DNA of 64,000 nt from Pseudomonas sp. S35 (lineage in GTDB: Bacteria > Pseudomonadota > Gammaproteobacteria > Pseudomonadales > Pseudomonadaceae): contig NZ_CP019431.1 of the NCBI RefSeq assembly GCF_009866765.1, positions 1,364,001-1,428,000 on the forward strand, written 5' to 3'. Position numbers and translations under genes: made by a program. The notes below the pieces were generated by a model, which saw only the letters and a list, made by a program, of their open reading frames with translations, was not told where the DNA came from and ran no database searches. The first letter of the stretch is position 1. Each line of letters opens with the position of its first letter. Below are positions 28,420 through 37,196 of this stretch, one piece after another.

Positions 28420-30230
28420 GGGGGGCTTCCGGCAAGGGTGAGAGGAATCGTCAAGGTGAACACCGCGCCCAGGCCAGGCCCGTCACTGTGGACGCTGAGC
28501 TGACCGTGCATTTCCACGGCGGCCAGGGCGCAGCTGTGCAGGCCGAAGCCGTGGCCTTCCTTGCGGGTGGTGAAGCCGTGGGTGAAGATCCGGGTCATGT
28601 TCTCGGCGGGTATGCCTTCGCCCTCGTCCTTTACGCTGATCTGCAGGGTGTTGTCTTCCAAGGGGTGCACCGCCAGGGTCATTTGCCGTGGCCGGTCCGT
28701 GAGGTTGGACATGGCGTATTTAGCGTTGCTGATCAGGTTGACCATGATCAGCAGCAACCGGTGTTTGTCCGCCATGATTTCCGGCACCTGCCCATACTCC
28801 TTGACCACCGTGACGTGATGGCGGCTCAGCGCGCCGGCGTTCATGCGCAGGGCGTCTTCCATCAAGGCGCTGATGTGCACCGGTTCCATCAGCGTGGAGG
28901 CGCCGGCATAGGACTGCTGGGTAGAGACGATGTCCTTGATGTGGTCGACGCTTTTGCTCAACTGCGCCAGCTCATCGGCCATGCCTTGCTGCTCGACGGC
29001 AATGGCGTGCACCAACTGGTTGAGGTAGCCGGGCAGCAGTTTGCCCTTCTCATCCTCGGTGAGAAAGGTGCCCAAGTCGCCCTTGTGTTCGTTGATCAAC
29101 TGCATGGCCTTGCCCAGGCCCAGCGCCTTGCTGCTGCGCAGTTTGCGGGTGACCAGGTCGGCCGAGATATTCACGCTGTTGAGCACGTTGCCGACGTTGT
29201 GCAGCACGTTGGTGGCGATCTCTGCCATGCCGGCCTGGCGGGCGCTGTCGAGCAGTTCGCTCTGGGCATCCTTGAGCTGCTGGGTGCGCCGTTCCACCCG
29301 TTGTTCCAGGGTGTCATTCGCCGCCTGCAAGGCGCGGTTGACCCGGTTGATCTCGGCGAAGCTGCGTAGCAGGCGTACCGTCAGATAGAGCAGCAACATT
29401 ACCAGTAACGTCGAAAAGACCAGCAGGTAACGATGGTATTGATGGTCGATCAGGTCAGCCGCTTGCTGATCCTGATTGAGGTGGTTGGTCAGGTCGTCCA
29501 GGCGGTCGGCCACCGGGACCGCCGCAATGCGCTCAAGCAGGCTGTTGACCACCGGCTGTTCGCGCAGGATCAGAGAGATGTGGTTGCTGAGGATCTCTAC
29601 CGGGGCCTGGAACTCGCTGGGCAGGCTCTCTTTGTTGATCGCCAGTTTGCCCAGGCCCACGAGGATGTCGGCGGCGCGTTCGTCGCTGGTCACCTGGGCG
29701 AATTCCAGGCTGCTGAGCAGCAGGTCGTAGGTGTCGGTGGCCACGTCTTGCAGTTGCAGGCGGCCCGCATCGTCAATGCGATTGAACTGGGCCTGGATGT
29801 CATCTTCGGCGGTTGGCAAAAAAGCCAGTGAGTTACGCAGCACGGCATTGTGGGATTTGAACTGGTCGACCAAGCGGGCTTTTTCCTGGATAGCCGCCTG
29901 ATAGGCTTGCGTGCTGGCTTGCCAACCCGGCAGGTCGTCGGCGTTGTGGGACGTCTCGCTGTCGCTCAGTTCGGCCCATAGTCGGGTCATCTGCGCGAGT
30001 GGCGTGACCAGCGGATCATAGTTGTGGGTGATCGCGATCCGCGCCTTGAGCACTTCGCTGTCCCATTGGGCGTTGAGTTGCTTGAGTTGGCGGATCAAGT
30101 CCCGCGACTGGGTGTAGCTGGCCGTCTGGTCGCGAGAAGCCTTGAGGTACAGAAACACCAGCGTCGAGGCCAGCAGCAGGGTGATCAGCCCAAGCAGGAT
30201 CTGGCTGGTGCGGCGGCGGGTGAGGGTCAT
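28416..30230 (-). CDS. Membrane sensor histidine kinase with DAHL-type periplasmic domain
   Basis: A 604-aa sensor kinase. Membrane helix 1 is at about 10-29 and helix 2 at about 267-287; the roughly 235-residue periplasmic part between them is nearly all alpha-helical and fits the DAHL (double all-helical ligand-binding) domain. A coiled coil (about 295-330) leads to the phospho-acceptor region with His344 in NVLHNVGNVLNS, then an HATPase with VNLISNAKYAMSN, VKDEGEGIP and FTRKEGHGFGLHS-type G boxes. The HNxxN form of the H box is unlike the HExxNP of its neighbours. It begins 10 nt after the cytochrome c peroxidase stop and overlaps the REC-kinase by 4 nt, so these genes look like one operon. 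The ligand is unknown. Confidence 0.88.
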   Translation of the reverse strand: MTLTRRRTSQILLGLITLLLASTLVFLYLKASRDQTASYTQSRDLIRQLKQLNAQWDSEVLKARIAITHNYDPLVTPLAQMTRLWAELSDSETSHNADDLPGWQASTQAYQAAIQEKARLVDQFKSHNAVLRNSLAFLPTAEDDIQAQFNRIDDAGRLQLQDVATDTYDLLLSSLEFAQVTSDERAADILVGLGKLAINKESLPSEFQAPVEILSNHISLILREQPVVNSLLERIAAVPVADRLDDLTNHLNQDQQAADLIDHQYHRYLLVFSTLLVMLLLYLTVRLLRSFAEINRVNRALQAANDTLEQRVERRTQQLKDAQSELLDSARQAGMAEIATNVLHNVGNVLNSVNISADLVTRKLRSSKALGLGKAMQLINEHKGDLGTFLTEDEKGKLLPGYLNQLVHAIAVEQQGMADELAQLSKSVDHIKDIVSTQQSYAGASTLMEPVHISALMEDALRMNAGALSRHHVTVVKEYGQVPEIMADKHRLLLIMVNLISNAKYAMSNLTDRPRQMTLAVHPLEDNTLQISVKDEGEGIPAENMTRIFTHGFTTRKEGHGFGLHSCALAAVEMHGQLSVHSDGPGLGAVFTLTIPLTLAGSPP

Positions 30231-30240
30231 GACGGTACGC

Positions 30241-31203
30241 TCATAGAGGCTTGCCTGCCCATTCGCCGGTCAGGGTCTTGAGAAACTGAATGATCAAGTC
30301 TTTGTCCTCCTGGGACGGGTTGCGCCCCAGTTGGTACTTGAACATCACATCCACCGCTTCGGTCAGGGTCGTGGCCGAGGCATCGTGGAAGTACGGCGCG
30401 GTGACCGCCACATTGCGCAGGCTGGGCACCTTGAACACATAGCGGTCTTCTTCGTCCTTGGTCAGTAGGTAGCGGCCCAGGTCCGATTCGACCGGATTGC
30501 CGCGCGCCTTGAAGTAGTCGCCCATCACACCGAACTTCTGGAACATATTGCCGCCGATGTTCACGCCCTGGTGACAGGCGATGCAGCCGTAATCCTTGAA
30601 GCGCTGGTAGCCGTATTTTTCCTGGGTCGTGAGGATGTCGGTATTGCCCAGCAGGTATTGGTCAAAACGCGAATTGGGGGTCAGCAGGGTGCGTTCATAG
30701 GTGGCCAGGGCGTTCTGCACATTGGCGGCGGTGACGCCGTCCGGGTACGCCTGCTTGAACGCATGCTGGTAGGCGGGCAGGGCGGCCAGGTTCTGCACCA
30801 CGGTTTTCCAGTCGCTGCCCATTTCCACCGGGCTGATGACCACTTGCTCGACCTGCGCCTCCAGTGTGTCCACGCGCCCATTCCAGAACTGCTTGAAATT
30901 CAGGCTGGCGTTGAAGACCGAGGGGGTGTTGATCTCTACCGGTTTACCGTCGAAGCCCACGGAGAAAGGCCTGTTGTCAGCCCCCCCGGCTTCCAAGTGA
31001 TGGCAACTGGCGCAGGAGAGCGTGTTATTCACCGACAGGCGTGGCTCATTGAACAGCTGGCGGCCCAGTTCCACTTTGGCCGCGTCCAGAACCGGTACGG
31101 TCGGCAAAGGCTTGAGCGCCTCGTTCAGCGGCGCGGCCATCAGTGGCGCGCCGCACCCCACCATGACGGCCAGACCGAAACCAAAGGTTGAGACTCGGCT
31201 CAA
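30241..31203 (-). CDS. Di-haem cytochrome c peroxidase
   Basis: A 320-aa periplasmic di-haem peroxidase of the CcpA/MauG family, which reduces hydrogen peroxide with electrons from small cytochromes. Both haem sites are visible: CASCH (Cys64, Cys67, His68) and CIACH (Cys207, Cys210, His211). Also present are ELGRQLFNEPRLSVNNTLSC and VPSLRNVAVTAPYFHDASA, typical of the family. The frame runs to 31332, but that would overlap the upstream gene by 103 nt; a TTG at 31203 has AAGGAG exactly 7 nt upstream and yields a good signal peptide (SRVSTFGFGLAVMVGCGAPL, cut after LMAA). It sits between a c-di-GMP-type receiver protein and a sensor kinase in one operon, which is an unusual place and suggests a redox or peroxide link to that signalling. 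Confidence 0.88.
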   Translation of the reverse strand: MSRVSTFGFGLAVMVGCGAPLMAAPLNEALKPLPTVPVLDAAKVELGRQLFNEPRLSVNNTLSCASCHHLEAGGADNRPFSVGFDGKPVEINTPSVFNASLNFKQFWNGRVDTLEAQVEQVVISPVEMGSDWKTVVQNLAALPAYQHAFKQAYPDGVTAANVQNALATYERTLLTPNSRFDQYLLGNTDILTTQEKYGYQRFKDYGCIACHQGVNIGGNMFQKFGVMGDYFKARGNPVESDLGRYLLTKDEEDRYVFKVPSLRNVAVTAPYFHDASATTLTEAVDVMFKYQLGRNPSQEDKDLIIQFLKTLTGEWAGKPL

Positions 31204-31210
31204 GCGCGCA

Positions 31211-31216
31211 CTCCTT
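31211..31216 (-). promoter_or_regulatory. Ribosome binding site supporting a TTG start
   Basis: AAGGAG on the minus strand, 7 nt before the TTG at 31203 of the cytochrome c peroxidase gene and 7 nt beyond the upstream stop codon. No ATG or GTG in frame has a comparable site. Confidence 0.8.
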
Positions 31217-31229
31217 GCAAGCGTGGAAG

Positions 31230-33107
31230 TTATGAATGGGTTATCGGCATCGCACAGCCGACCTGCAGCAAACGGGCGAAATCTTTCGCAGGCACCGCTT
31301 TGCTGAACAGAAAACCCTGGCCTTCTTCGCACTCCTGGGTTTTCAGAAAGTCCAGTTGTTCGGCGGTCTCCACCCCTTCGGCGATGATGTTGAGTTCCAG
31401 GCTCTTGCCCATGCCGATGATCGCAGTGATCAATTGTGCGTCCTGGCTGTTGGCGTTCAAGCCGCGCACAAAGGATTGGTCGATTTTCAGTACATCAATC
31501 GGAAAGCGGCGCAGGTAGCTGAGGCTGGAGTAACCCGTGCCGAAATCATCCAGGGCCAGGCGAACGCCGATGGCTTTGATCCGTTGCAGGATATCGACCG
31601 TTTCATCGACGTTCTGCATCAACACACTTTCGGTGATTTCCAGCTCCAGTTGGGCCGGTGGCAGGCCGGTGTCCTTGAGGATGGCTGCCAGGTTGTCGAC
31701 AAAACTGCGCTGGCGAAAGTCGATCGCCGAGACATTCACCGAAACACGCAAGGAGGGCAGGCCCATCACACGCCAGATCTGTGCTTGCTCGCAGGATTGG
31801 CGCAATACCCATTGGGTCAAGGGTACGATCAGCCCGCTGTCTTCAGCCACGGGTATGAAATCAGCCGGGTTTACCCACCCCGAACGTGGCTGAAACCAGC
31901 GTATCAGCGCCTCCGCCCCGACAATTTTCCCGGACGCCAGGTCGAGTTTGGGCTGGTAGTGCAACACAAACTCATCGCGCTCCAGCGCCTGGCGGATTGC
32001 GCTTTCGAGGTTTTGCTGGTGCTGGGCGCGCAGGTTCATGTCTTCGGTATAGAAGCTGAAAGTATCCGGGCCGCGTTCTTTGCTGGTGTGCATGGCGGTT
32101 TCGGCGTGTTTGATCAGTTCTACGGCATTGCCGCTGTCATTCGGGTAAATGCTGATGCCCAGGCAGGCGGTGATGCTCAGGTCGTGCCCCGCTACGTGGC
32201 GGGTGGCGCTGATGGCGTTGAGTAGCTTCTGGGCAATGTGTTGGGTTTGCTGGGGATGCTGGACATCGTTGAGCAGGATCACAAACTCGTCGGAGCCATA
32301 GCGAAACACCGAGTCCGACTCCCGTACCGACGCCACCAGCCCCTGGCTGACCTGCTGCAGCACTTCGTCGCCCACCGGATAACCCAGGGCGTTGTTGATG
32401 CGTTTGAAGCGGTCGAGTCCGATAAACATCACCGCCAATTGCGTGTCATGCCGACGGCCGAGGGCGATGGCCTGGGTCAGGCGATCACCCAGCAGCGTGC
32501 TGTTGGGCAACTGCGTGAGCGCGTCGTATTGCAATAGGTGCGAGACTTTGAGCAATTCCTGCACCCGTTCTTCGATCGTGCGCTCCAGGCCGATCACCTT
32601 CAGCGCGACGTCCTGGGCGAGTTGCCATTTCCACGTCAGGGCGCTGGCCATCTGGCGGATTTCCAGAGGGTCGAAGGGTTTCTTCAGGATCAGCAGTTGG
32701 TCGTTGTATTTCAATCGCGCTTCGATGGCTTCGAAGGAATAGTCCGAATAGGCCGTGCACAGGGCGATCTGCAGGTTGGGGTCGACGTTCCACAGCTGCT
32801 CGATGGTGTGCAGGCCATCCCATCCGGGCGGCATGCGCATGTCGATGAACACCAGGGCGTAGGGCGCGTTGGTGGCCAGGGCCTGGTTCACCAGCGCAAG
32901 CGCTTCCTGCCCCTGGTAGGCGGAATCGAGTACAAACAGTTGGCGCGGCGCGGCGGCAGTGGTGCCGAACAGGGTTGCTTCAAGGCTGTCCAGTGACTGC
33001 TCGTCGCGTGCTTCTGGGCAGAGGATCTTGCGAAAGTCCTCATGGATCGAGGCGGTGTCATCGACGATCAGGATGCGACGGTTGGCCCGTCCTGAGTGCG
33101 GGTTCAT
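31230..33107 (-). CDS. REC-GGDEF-EAL protein, probable c-di-GMP phosphodiesterase
   Basis: A 625-aa soluble protein in three parts. The receiver domain (about 10-150) has the same form as that of the REC-kinase in this operon, with the acceptor Asp89 in FIDMRMPPGWDG. The GGDEF domain (about 190-350) has a changed active site, GSDEF at 271-275, so cyclase activity is doubtful. The EAL domain (about 370-610) looks intact: EAL at 399-401, NVSAIDF, ELEITES, LALDDFGTGYSSL, LKIDQSFV, IIAEGVET. The prediction is c-di-GMP breakdown controlled by phosphorylation. GAGGAG 6 nt before the ATG at 33107 fixes the start; the longer ORF to 33278 lacks support. It is the first gene of the minus-strand operon with the peroxidase and the two kinases. 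Confidence 0.9.
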   Translation of the reverse strand: MNPHSGRANRRILIVDDTASIHEDFRKILCPEARDEQSLDSLEATLFGTTAAAPRQLFVLDSAYQGQEALALVNQALATNAPYALVFIDMRMPPGWDGLHTIEQLWNVDPNLQIALCTAYSDYSFEAIEARLKYNDQLLILKKPFDPLEIRQMASALTWKWQLAQDVALKVIGLERTIEERVQELLKVSHLLQYDALTQLPNSTLLGDRLTQAIALGRRHDTQLAVMFIGLDRFKRINNALGYPVGDEVLQQVSQGLVASVRESDSVFRYGSDEFVILLNDVQHPQQTQHIAQKLLNAISATRHVAGHDLSITACLGISIYPNDSGNAVELIKHAETAMHTSKERGPDTFSFYTEDMNLRAQHQQNLESAIRQALERDEFVLHYQPKLDLASGKIVGAEALIRWFQPRSGWVNPADFIPVAEDSGLIVPLTQWVLRQSCEQAQIWRVMGLPSLRVSVNVSAIDFRQRSFVDNLAAILKDTGLPPAQLELEITESVLMQNVDETVDILQRIKAIGVRLALDDFGTGYSSLSYLRRFPIDVLKIDQSFVRGLNANSQDAQLITAIIGMGKSLELNIIAEGVETAEQLDFLKTQECEEGQGFLFSKAVPAKDFARLLQVGCAMPITHS

Positions 33108-33324
33108 GACGCGCTCCTCACCTGCAAAAGGTTCGACGGCATAACGTTCCTTCCCTGGTTGCACTATTGAGCGGGCGTGGACCCGCTGTGAGAGCATAGT
33201 CGGGTTACCTTGAAATCGGCGGCCAGTTGGCGTCAAATCAACCCCGCGCCATAAGCGAGGGAAGACGGCTTGGCACAAGGGTTCAATTTAGCTCAACTCG
33301 GTTTAATGTGAAGGCGCAGCCAAC

Positions 33325-34626
33325 ATGGATGAACAACTCGCGACTAAACCCACTATTTTGCTGGTCGACGATGAAGAGTCGATCCTCAACAGCCTGCGTC
33401 GCCTGTTGCGAGGTCAGCCTTTCGACGTGGTGCTCGCCGGCAGCGGTGCCCAGGCGCTGGAGATCATGGCCGCCCAGCCCATCGACCTGGTGATGAGCGA
33501 TGCGCGCATGCCCGGCATGGACGGCGCGCAGTTGTTGGCCGAAATCCACCGCCTGTATCCCGCCACCAGTCGTATCCTGCTGACCGGCTACGCGGACCTG
33601 CCCACGATCATCAAGGCGATCAATGAAGGGCAGATCCACCGCTACATCGGCAAACCCTGGAATGACGAGGAACTCAAGCTGATCCTGCAACAGGCCCTGG
33701 AGCACCAGCGCCTGGAACGCCTGACCCACGAGCAGAACGATCAGCTCAAGCTGTTGAACGCCACCCTGGAAAAACGCGTGGCCGCGCGCACCTCCGAGCT
33801 GCAACAGACTGCCGATATGCTCGACCTGGCCTATGACGAGCTCAAACACAGCTACGTAACCGGCACCGAAGTGTTTTCGCTGCTGGCCAACCTGCGCCTG
33901 CCCAAAGACAAACAGACCAACCGCCCGCTGATCGAGTTGGTGCGTGTGTACTGCGCCGCCCAGTCCATCGATGAGGCCAGCACCCGCGACCTGGCGATGG
34001 CCGCCGCGCTGTACAACATCGGCAAGTTGAGCTGGAGCGACAGCATGTTGGTCGAGCCGGCCGACAAGCTGCATAGCACCGACCGCGAACGCTATCGTGG
34101 CTACCCGACCCAGAGCGAATCGTTGTTGATGACCCTGGAGCCGATGAAGGATGCGGCGCGGATGATCCGCCATCACCAGGAGCGCTGGGATGGCAGCGGT
34201 TTTCCGGACCACCTCAAGGGCGAAGCGATCCCGTTCGGCTCGCGCCTGCTGAAACTGGCAGTGGACTTCATCGAGTTGCAGAAAGGGCTGATCCTCGAGC
34301 GGCATCTGAACAGTGATGAAGCGCTGTTATATATCCGCAAATACGCCGGGCGCCTCTACGATCCGGCGTTGATCGACGATTTTGTCCAGGCTTGCGCCGC
34401 GTTTGTCAGTGATGTGACCTTGGGCGACCCGACCGTCAAGGTGCTAAGCACCCGTGAGTTGGCCGCTGGCATGGTCCTGGCGCGCAACCTCAATGCCGAC
34501 AACGGCATGCTGCTGCTCAACGCCGGCAAGGTGCTGAACTTGCCATTGGTGGACAAGCTGATCGCCTTCGAAGCGATGGAAGGTGCCAAGTACAGCGTGT
34601 TTATCAAGGAACCGGACGAGGCATGA
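33325..34626 (+). CDS. Receiver protein with degenerate HD-GYP domain
   Basis: A 433-aa response regulator. The receiver domain (10-125) is canonical, with DDEE at 15-18, acceptor Asp59 in VMSDARMPGMDG and the signalling RYIGKPW. A coiled coil (130-175) joins it to an HD-GYP-like domain (180-340). The catalytic HD pair is replaced by Tyr230-Asn231 (LYNIGKLSW, where active enzymes have HD-x-GK). The second part, RHHQERWDGSGFPDHLKG, keeps both histidines but has GFP for GYP. Hydrolysis of c-di-GMP is therefore unlikely; binding or protein interaction is more probable. It is divergent from the REC-GGDEF-EAL operon across 217 nt, which fits one signalling island. GAAGG precedes the ATG by about 10 nt. 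Confidence 0.88.
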   Translation: MDEQLATKPTILLVDDEESILNSLRRLLRGQPFDVVLAGSGAQALEIMAAQPIDLVMSDARMPGMDGAQLLAEIHRLYPATSRILLTGYADLPTIIKAINEGQIHRYIGKPWNDEELKLILQQALEHQRLERLTHEQNDQLKLLNATLEKRVAARTSELQQTADMLDLAYDELKHSYVTGTEVFSLLANLRLPKDKQTNRPLIELVRVYCAAQSIDEASTRDLAMAAALYNIGKLSWSDSMLVEPADKLHSTDRERYRGYPTQSESLLMTLEPMKDAARMIRHHQERWDGSGFPDHLKGEAIPFGSRLLKLAVDFIELQKGLILERHLNSDEALLYIRKYAGRLYDPALIDDFVQACAAFVSDVTLGDPTVKVLSTRELAAGMVLARNLNADNGMLLLNAGKVLNLPLVDKLIAFEAMEGAKYSVFIKEPDEA

Positions 34627-34674
34627 GTCGCGTCCCATTACGCTCACTTTTTTGACTTCAAGGTTTTCATTCCC

Positions 34675-35088
34675 ATGTCCATGACCCTCCGCATCGCCGC
34701 CGCCCTCCTGATCGGCAGTGACGGCCAAACCCTGTTGGTACGCAAGCGCGGCACCCAGGCCTTTATGCAGCCGGGCGGCAAGATCGACGCTGGCGAGCAG
34801 CCCGCCGAGGCTCTTGCGCGTGAACTGTTCGAGGAGTTGAACCTGCGGATCAACCCCAGCGACGCCGTCTACCTCGGCCATTTTTCGGCCCCCGCTGCCA
34901 ACGAACCGGGTTTCACCGTGGACGCCCAATTGTTCCTGGTGCAGATCGACACAGCCGTCACCCCCGCTGCCGAAATCGAAGAAGTGCGCTGGATCGACCC
35001 CGCCGGTGATGGCGGCCTGGTCCTGGCGCCGTTGACACGTGACCTGATCCTGCCGTTCTATCGCTCATCGCTGACTGCCACCGCCTGA
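34675..35088 (+). CDS. Nudix hydrolase
   Basis: A 137-aa Nudix protein, expected to hydrolyse a nucleoside diphosphate linked to another group. The Nudix box runs GKIDAGEQPAEALARELFEE, followed by LNL, with the metal-binding glutamates present; the last Gly of the consensus (EExGU) is replaced by Asn. Length is typical. AAGG lies 11 nt before the ATG at 34675; a second ATG two codons on is equally possible. Sits between the degenerate HD-GYP gene (48 nt upstream) and a LysE-type exporter gene (23 nt downstream), perhaps in one transcript. Substrate cannot be read from the sequence. Confidence 0.88.
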   Translation: MSMTLRIAAALLIGSDGQTLLVRKRGTQAFMQPGGKIDAGEQPAEALARELFEELNLRINPSDAVYLGHFSAPAANEPGFTVDAQLFLVQIDTAVTPAAEIEEVRWIDPAGDGGLVLAPLTRDLILPFYRSSLTATA

Positions 35089-35111
35089 TTTCCAGGCTCA
35101 AGGACTGCCCC

Positions 35112-35750
35112 GTGATCCCGCTCAACGACTTGCTGATTTTCGCCGCTGCCTGCCTGCTGATGGTGCTCACACCCGGCCCGAACATGATCTACCTGATCTC
35201 CCGTTCGATCTGCCAGGGGCGCAAGGCGGGCATGGTTTCGTTGCTTGGCGTGGTGGCGGGGTTTTTTGTGCATCTGTTCGCGGCGGCCGTGGGTTTGACC
35301 GCCGTGTTCCTCGCCGTGCCGATGGCCTATGAAGTGCTGAAATGGGCCGGTGCCCTGTACCTGCTGTGGCTGGCCTGGCAAGCGGTCAAGCCGGGGGCAC
35401 GCTCGCCGTTCGAAGCCCAACAATTGCCGCCCGATTCCACGCGAAAACTGATCACCATGGGGTTTCTCACCAGCGCGCTGAACCCCAAGATCGCGGTGTT
35501 CTACCTCTCGGTGTTCCCGCAGTTCATCACCCCGGAGCACGGGTCGGTGTTTACCCAGAGCCTGATGCTCGGCTTCACCCAGATCAGCGTGAGCTTCGTG
35601 GTGAACATGCTGATCTCGTTGTTCGCCGCCTCGATTGCTGCGTGGTTCATGCACAACCCCACGTGGCTGTCGGTGCAACGCTATTTCATGGGGTTTGTCC
35701 TCGCGGGCCTGGCGGTACGGCTGATGCTAGAGCAGCGGCGCAGCGCATGA
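35112..35750 (+). CDS. LysE/RhtB-family amino-acid exporter
   Basis: A 212-aa inner-membrane protein with about six hydrophobic segments. The signature LLMVLTPGPNMIYLISRSI near the N-terminus and the later FLTSALNPKIAVFYLSVFPQ (with NPK) are diagnostic of RhtB-type exporters of amino acids such as homoserine, threonine or leucine. It starts with GTG at 35112, in front of which no strong ribosome site is seen, and its stop overlaps the next gene in an ATGA. Substrate unknown. Confidence 0.9.
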   Translation: MIPLNDLLIFAAACLLMVLTPGPNMIYLISRSICQGRKAGMVSLLGVVAGFFVHLFAAAVGLTAVFLAVPMAYEVLKWAGALYLLWLAWQAVKPGARSPFEAQQLPPDSTRKLITMGFLTSALNPKIAVFYLSVFPQFITPEHGSVFTQSLMLGFTQISVSFVVNMLISLFAASIAAWFMHNPTWLSVQRYFMGFVLAGLAVRLMLEQRRSA

Positions 35751-36253
35751 ATATTCGCGAGCTCACGGCCGGCGACGCCGAGGCGTATCGGGCATTGATG
35801 CTGGAGGCCTACGGGGTTTATCCACAGGCGTTTACCTCCAGCGTCGCCGAGCGCGCAGCAATGCCCCTGAGCTGGTGGGAAAAGCGCCTCGACAACCCAC
35901 TGGATCGGCTGCTGGGCGGTTTTGATGGGGATGAACTGGCGGGCATTGTCGGCCTGGCATTCGAGCCTCGGGAGAAGGCGCGGCACAAAGTGACCTTGTT
36001 TGGGATGTACGTGACCGCGGTTTATCAACACAAGGGCTTGGGCCGACGGTTGGTGCAAGCGGCACTGGACGAAGCGCGCCAGCACCCGCGCCTCAAGGTG
36101 ATCCAACTGACCGTCACCGCCGGCAATGATGCCGCCTTTGCGTTGTACCAACGCTGCGGCTTTATCCAGTACGGCCTGGAGCCGCTGGCGGTGCGGGTGG
36201 GCGTGGATTACTTCGACAAAATCCACATGTGGCGCGAACTCACGGCGGGCTGA
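35747..36253 (+). CDS. GNAT-family N-acetyltransferase
   Basis: A 168-aa GNAT enzyme transferring an acetyl group from acetyl-CoA to an amine. The fold order is clear: N-terminal strand and helix (MNIRELTAGDAEAYRALMLE), then FGMYVTAVYQHKGLGRRLVQ, holding motif A with the pyrophosphate loop (Q-H-K-G-L-G-R-R), then VTAGNDAAFALYQRCGFIQY, the usual motif B. The frame is open from 35342, but the ATG at 35747 overlaps the stop of the exporter gene and starts the domain, so it is chosen. Translational coupling to an amino-acid exporter hints at acetylation of the same or a related small amine; inference only. Confidence 0.9.
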   Translation: MNIRELTAGDAEAYRALMLEAYGVYPQAFTSSVAERAAMPLSWWEKRLDNPLDRLLGGFDGDELAGIVGLAFEPREKARHKVTLFGMYVTAVYQHKGLGRRLVQAALDEARQHPRLKVIQLTVTAGNDAAFALYQRCGFIQYGLEPLAVRVGVDYFDKIHMWRELTAG

Positions 36254-36278
36254 GGTCCAGTGTGGGAGGGCGGGTGTT

Positions 36279-37196
36279 TCAGCGCACCGCGCTCACGCCG
36301 TCCAAGGTCGAAAACGACGTGTCCTTGGCCGTGAGCAAAAAGTCGCGCATATACGGCGCATCCAGCATGTCCGCACGAATCCCTGCATACAGCGTCGCAA
36401 ACAACCCTTTCTCACCCAGCCGCTTGGCTTTTACATAGCCACGCGAGCTGTATTCGTGCAGCGCCCAATGGGGCATGCCGCACACACCCCGGCCGCTGGC
36501 GACCAGTTGCATCATCATCACCGTCAGCTCCGAGGTGCGCACTTGGGCCGGCTCGATGTCGGCCGGTTCCAGGAAACGGGTGAAGATGTCCAGGCGGTCG
36601 CGCTCCACCGGGTAGGTGATCAGGGTTTCGGGGAGCAGGTCTTCGGGCACGATGTACGACTTGTTCGCCAACGCATGTTGGTTGGCGACCGCCAGCATGG
36701 CTTCGTAAGTGAACAGTGGCACGTATGTGATGCCCGGCAGTTCCAGCGGGTCGGACGTGACGACCAGATCCAGATCACCTCGGGCCAGGGCCGGCAGCGG
36801 TGCGAAGGCAAAACCTGAGGCCAGGTCCAGCTCGACTTCCGGCCAGGCATCGCGGAACTGGTCGATGGTTGGCATCAACCACTGGAAGCAACTGTGGCAT
36901 TCGATCGCCATGTGCAAGCGCCCGGCAGTGCCGCCAGCCAACCGTGCGATGTCGCGCTCGGCACCGCGCAGCAAGGGCAGGGTGGCGTCGGCCAACTGCA
37001 GCAGGCGCAGGCCGGCGCTGGTGAAGCGCAGCGGCTTGGTCTTGCGCACGAACAGTGGCATGCCCAGACGTTCTTCCAGCTCCTTGAACTGGTGGGACAG
37101 TGCCGATTGCGTCAAGTGCAGGCGCTCAGCGGCTTCCACCAGGCTGTCGGCTTCGCGCAGGGCGTGCAGGGTCTTGAGGTGACGGATCTCGAGCAC
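36279..37196 (-). CDS. metR: LysR-type regulator MetR
   Basis: A 305-aa LysR-family activator that closely follows E. coli MetR: MLEIRHLKTLHALREADSLV at the N-terminus, the winged-helix text LTQSALSHQFKELEERLGMP, and the effector domain starting AIECHSCFQWLMPTIDQFRD, where IECHSC is near-diagnostic of MetR. MetR uses homocysteine as co-effector and activates methionine genes such as metE, metF and glyA. None of these are in the window, so it acts at a distance. It converges on the GNAT gene and is divergent from an exported hydrolase gene. TGAA repeats at 37220-37232, within the intergenic region, resemble MetR half-sites but not a full palindrome. Confidence 0.9.
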   Translation of the reverse strand: MLEIRHLKTLHALREADSLVEAAERLHLTQSALSHQFKELEERLGMPLFVRKTKPLRFTSAGLRLLQLADATLPLLRGAERDIARLAGGTAGRLHMAIECHSCFQWLMPTIDQFRDAWPEVELDLASGFAFAPLPALARGDLDLVVTSDPLELPGITYVPLFTYEAMLAVANQHALANKSYIVPEDLLPETLITYPVERDRLDIFTRFLEPADIEPAQVRTSELTVMMMQLVASGRGVCGMPHWALHEYSSRGYVKAKRLGEKGLFATLYAGIRADMLDAPYMRDFLLTAKDTSFSTLDGVSAVR

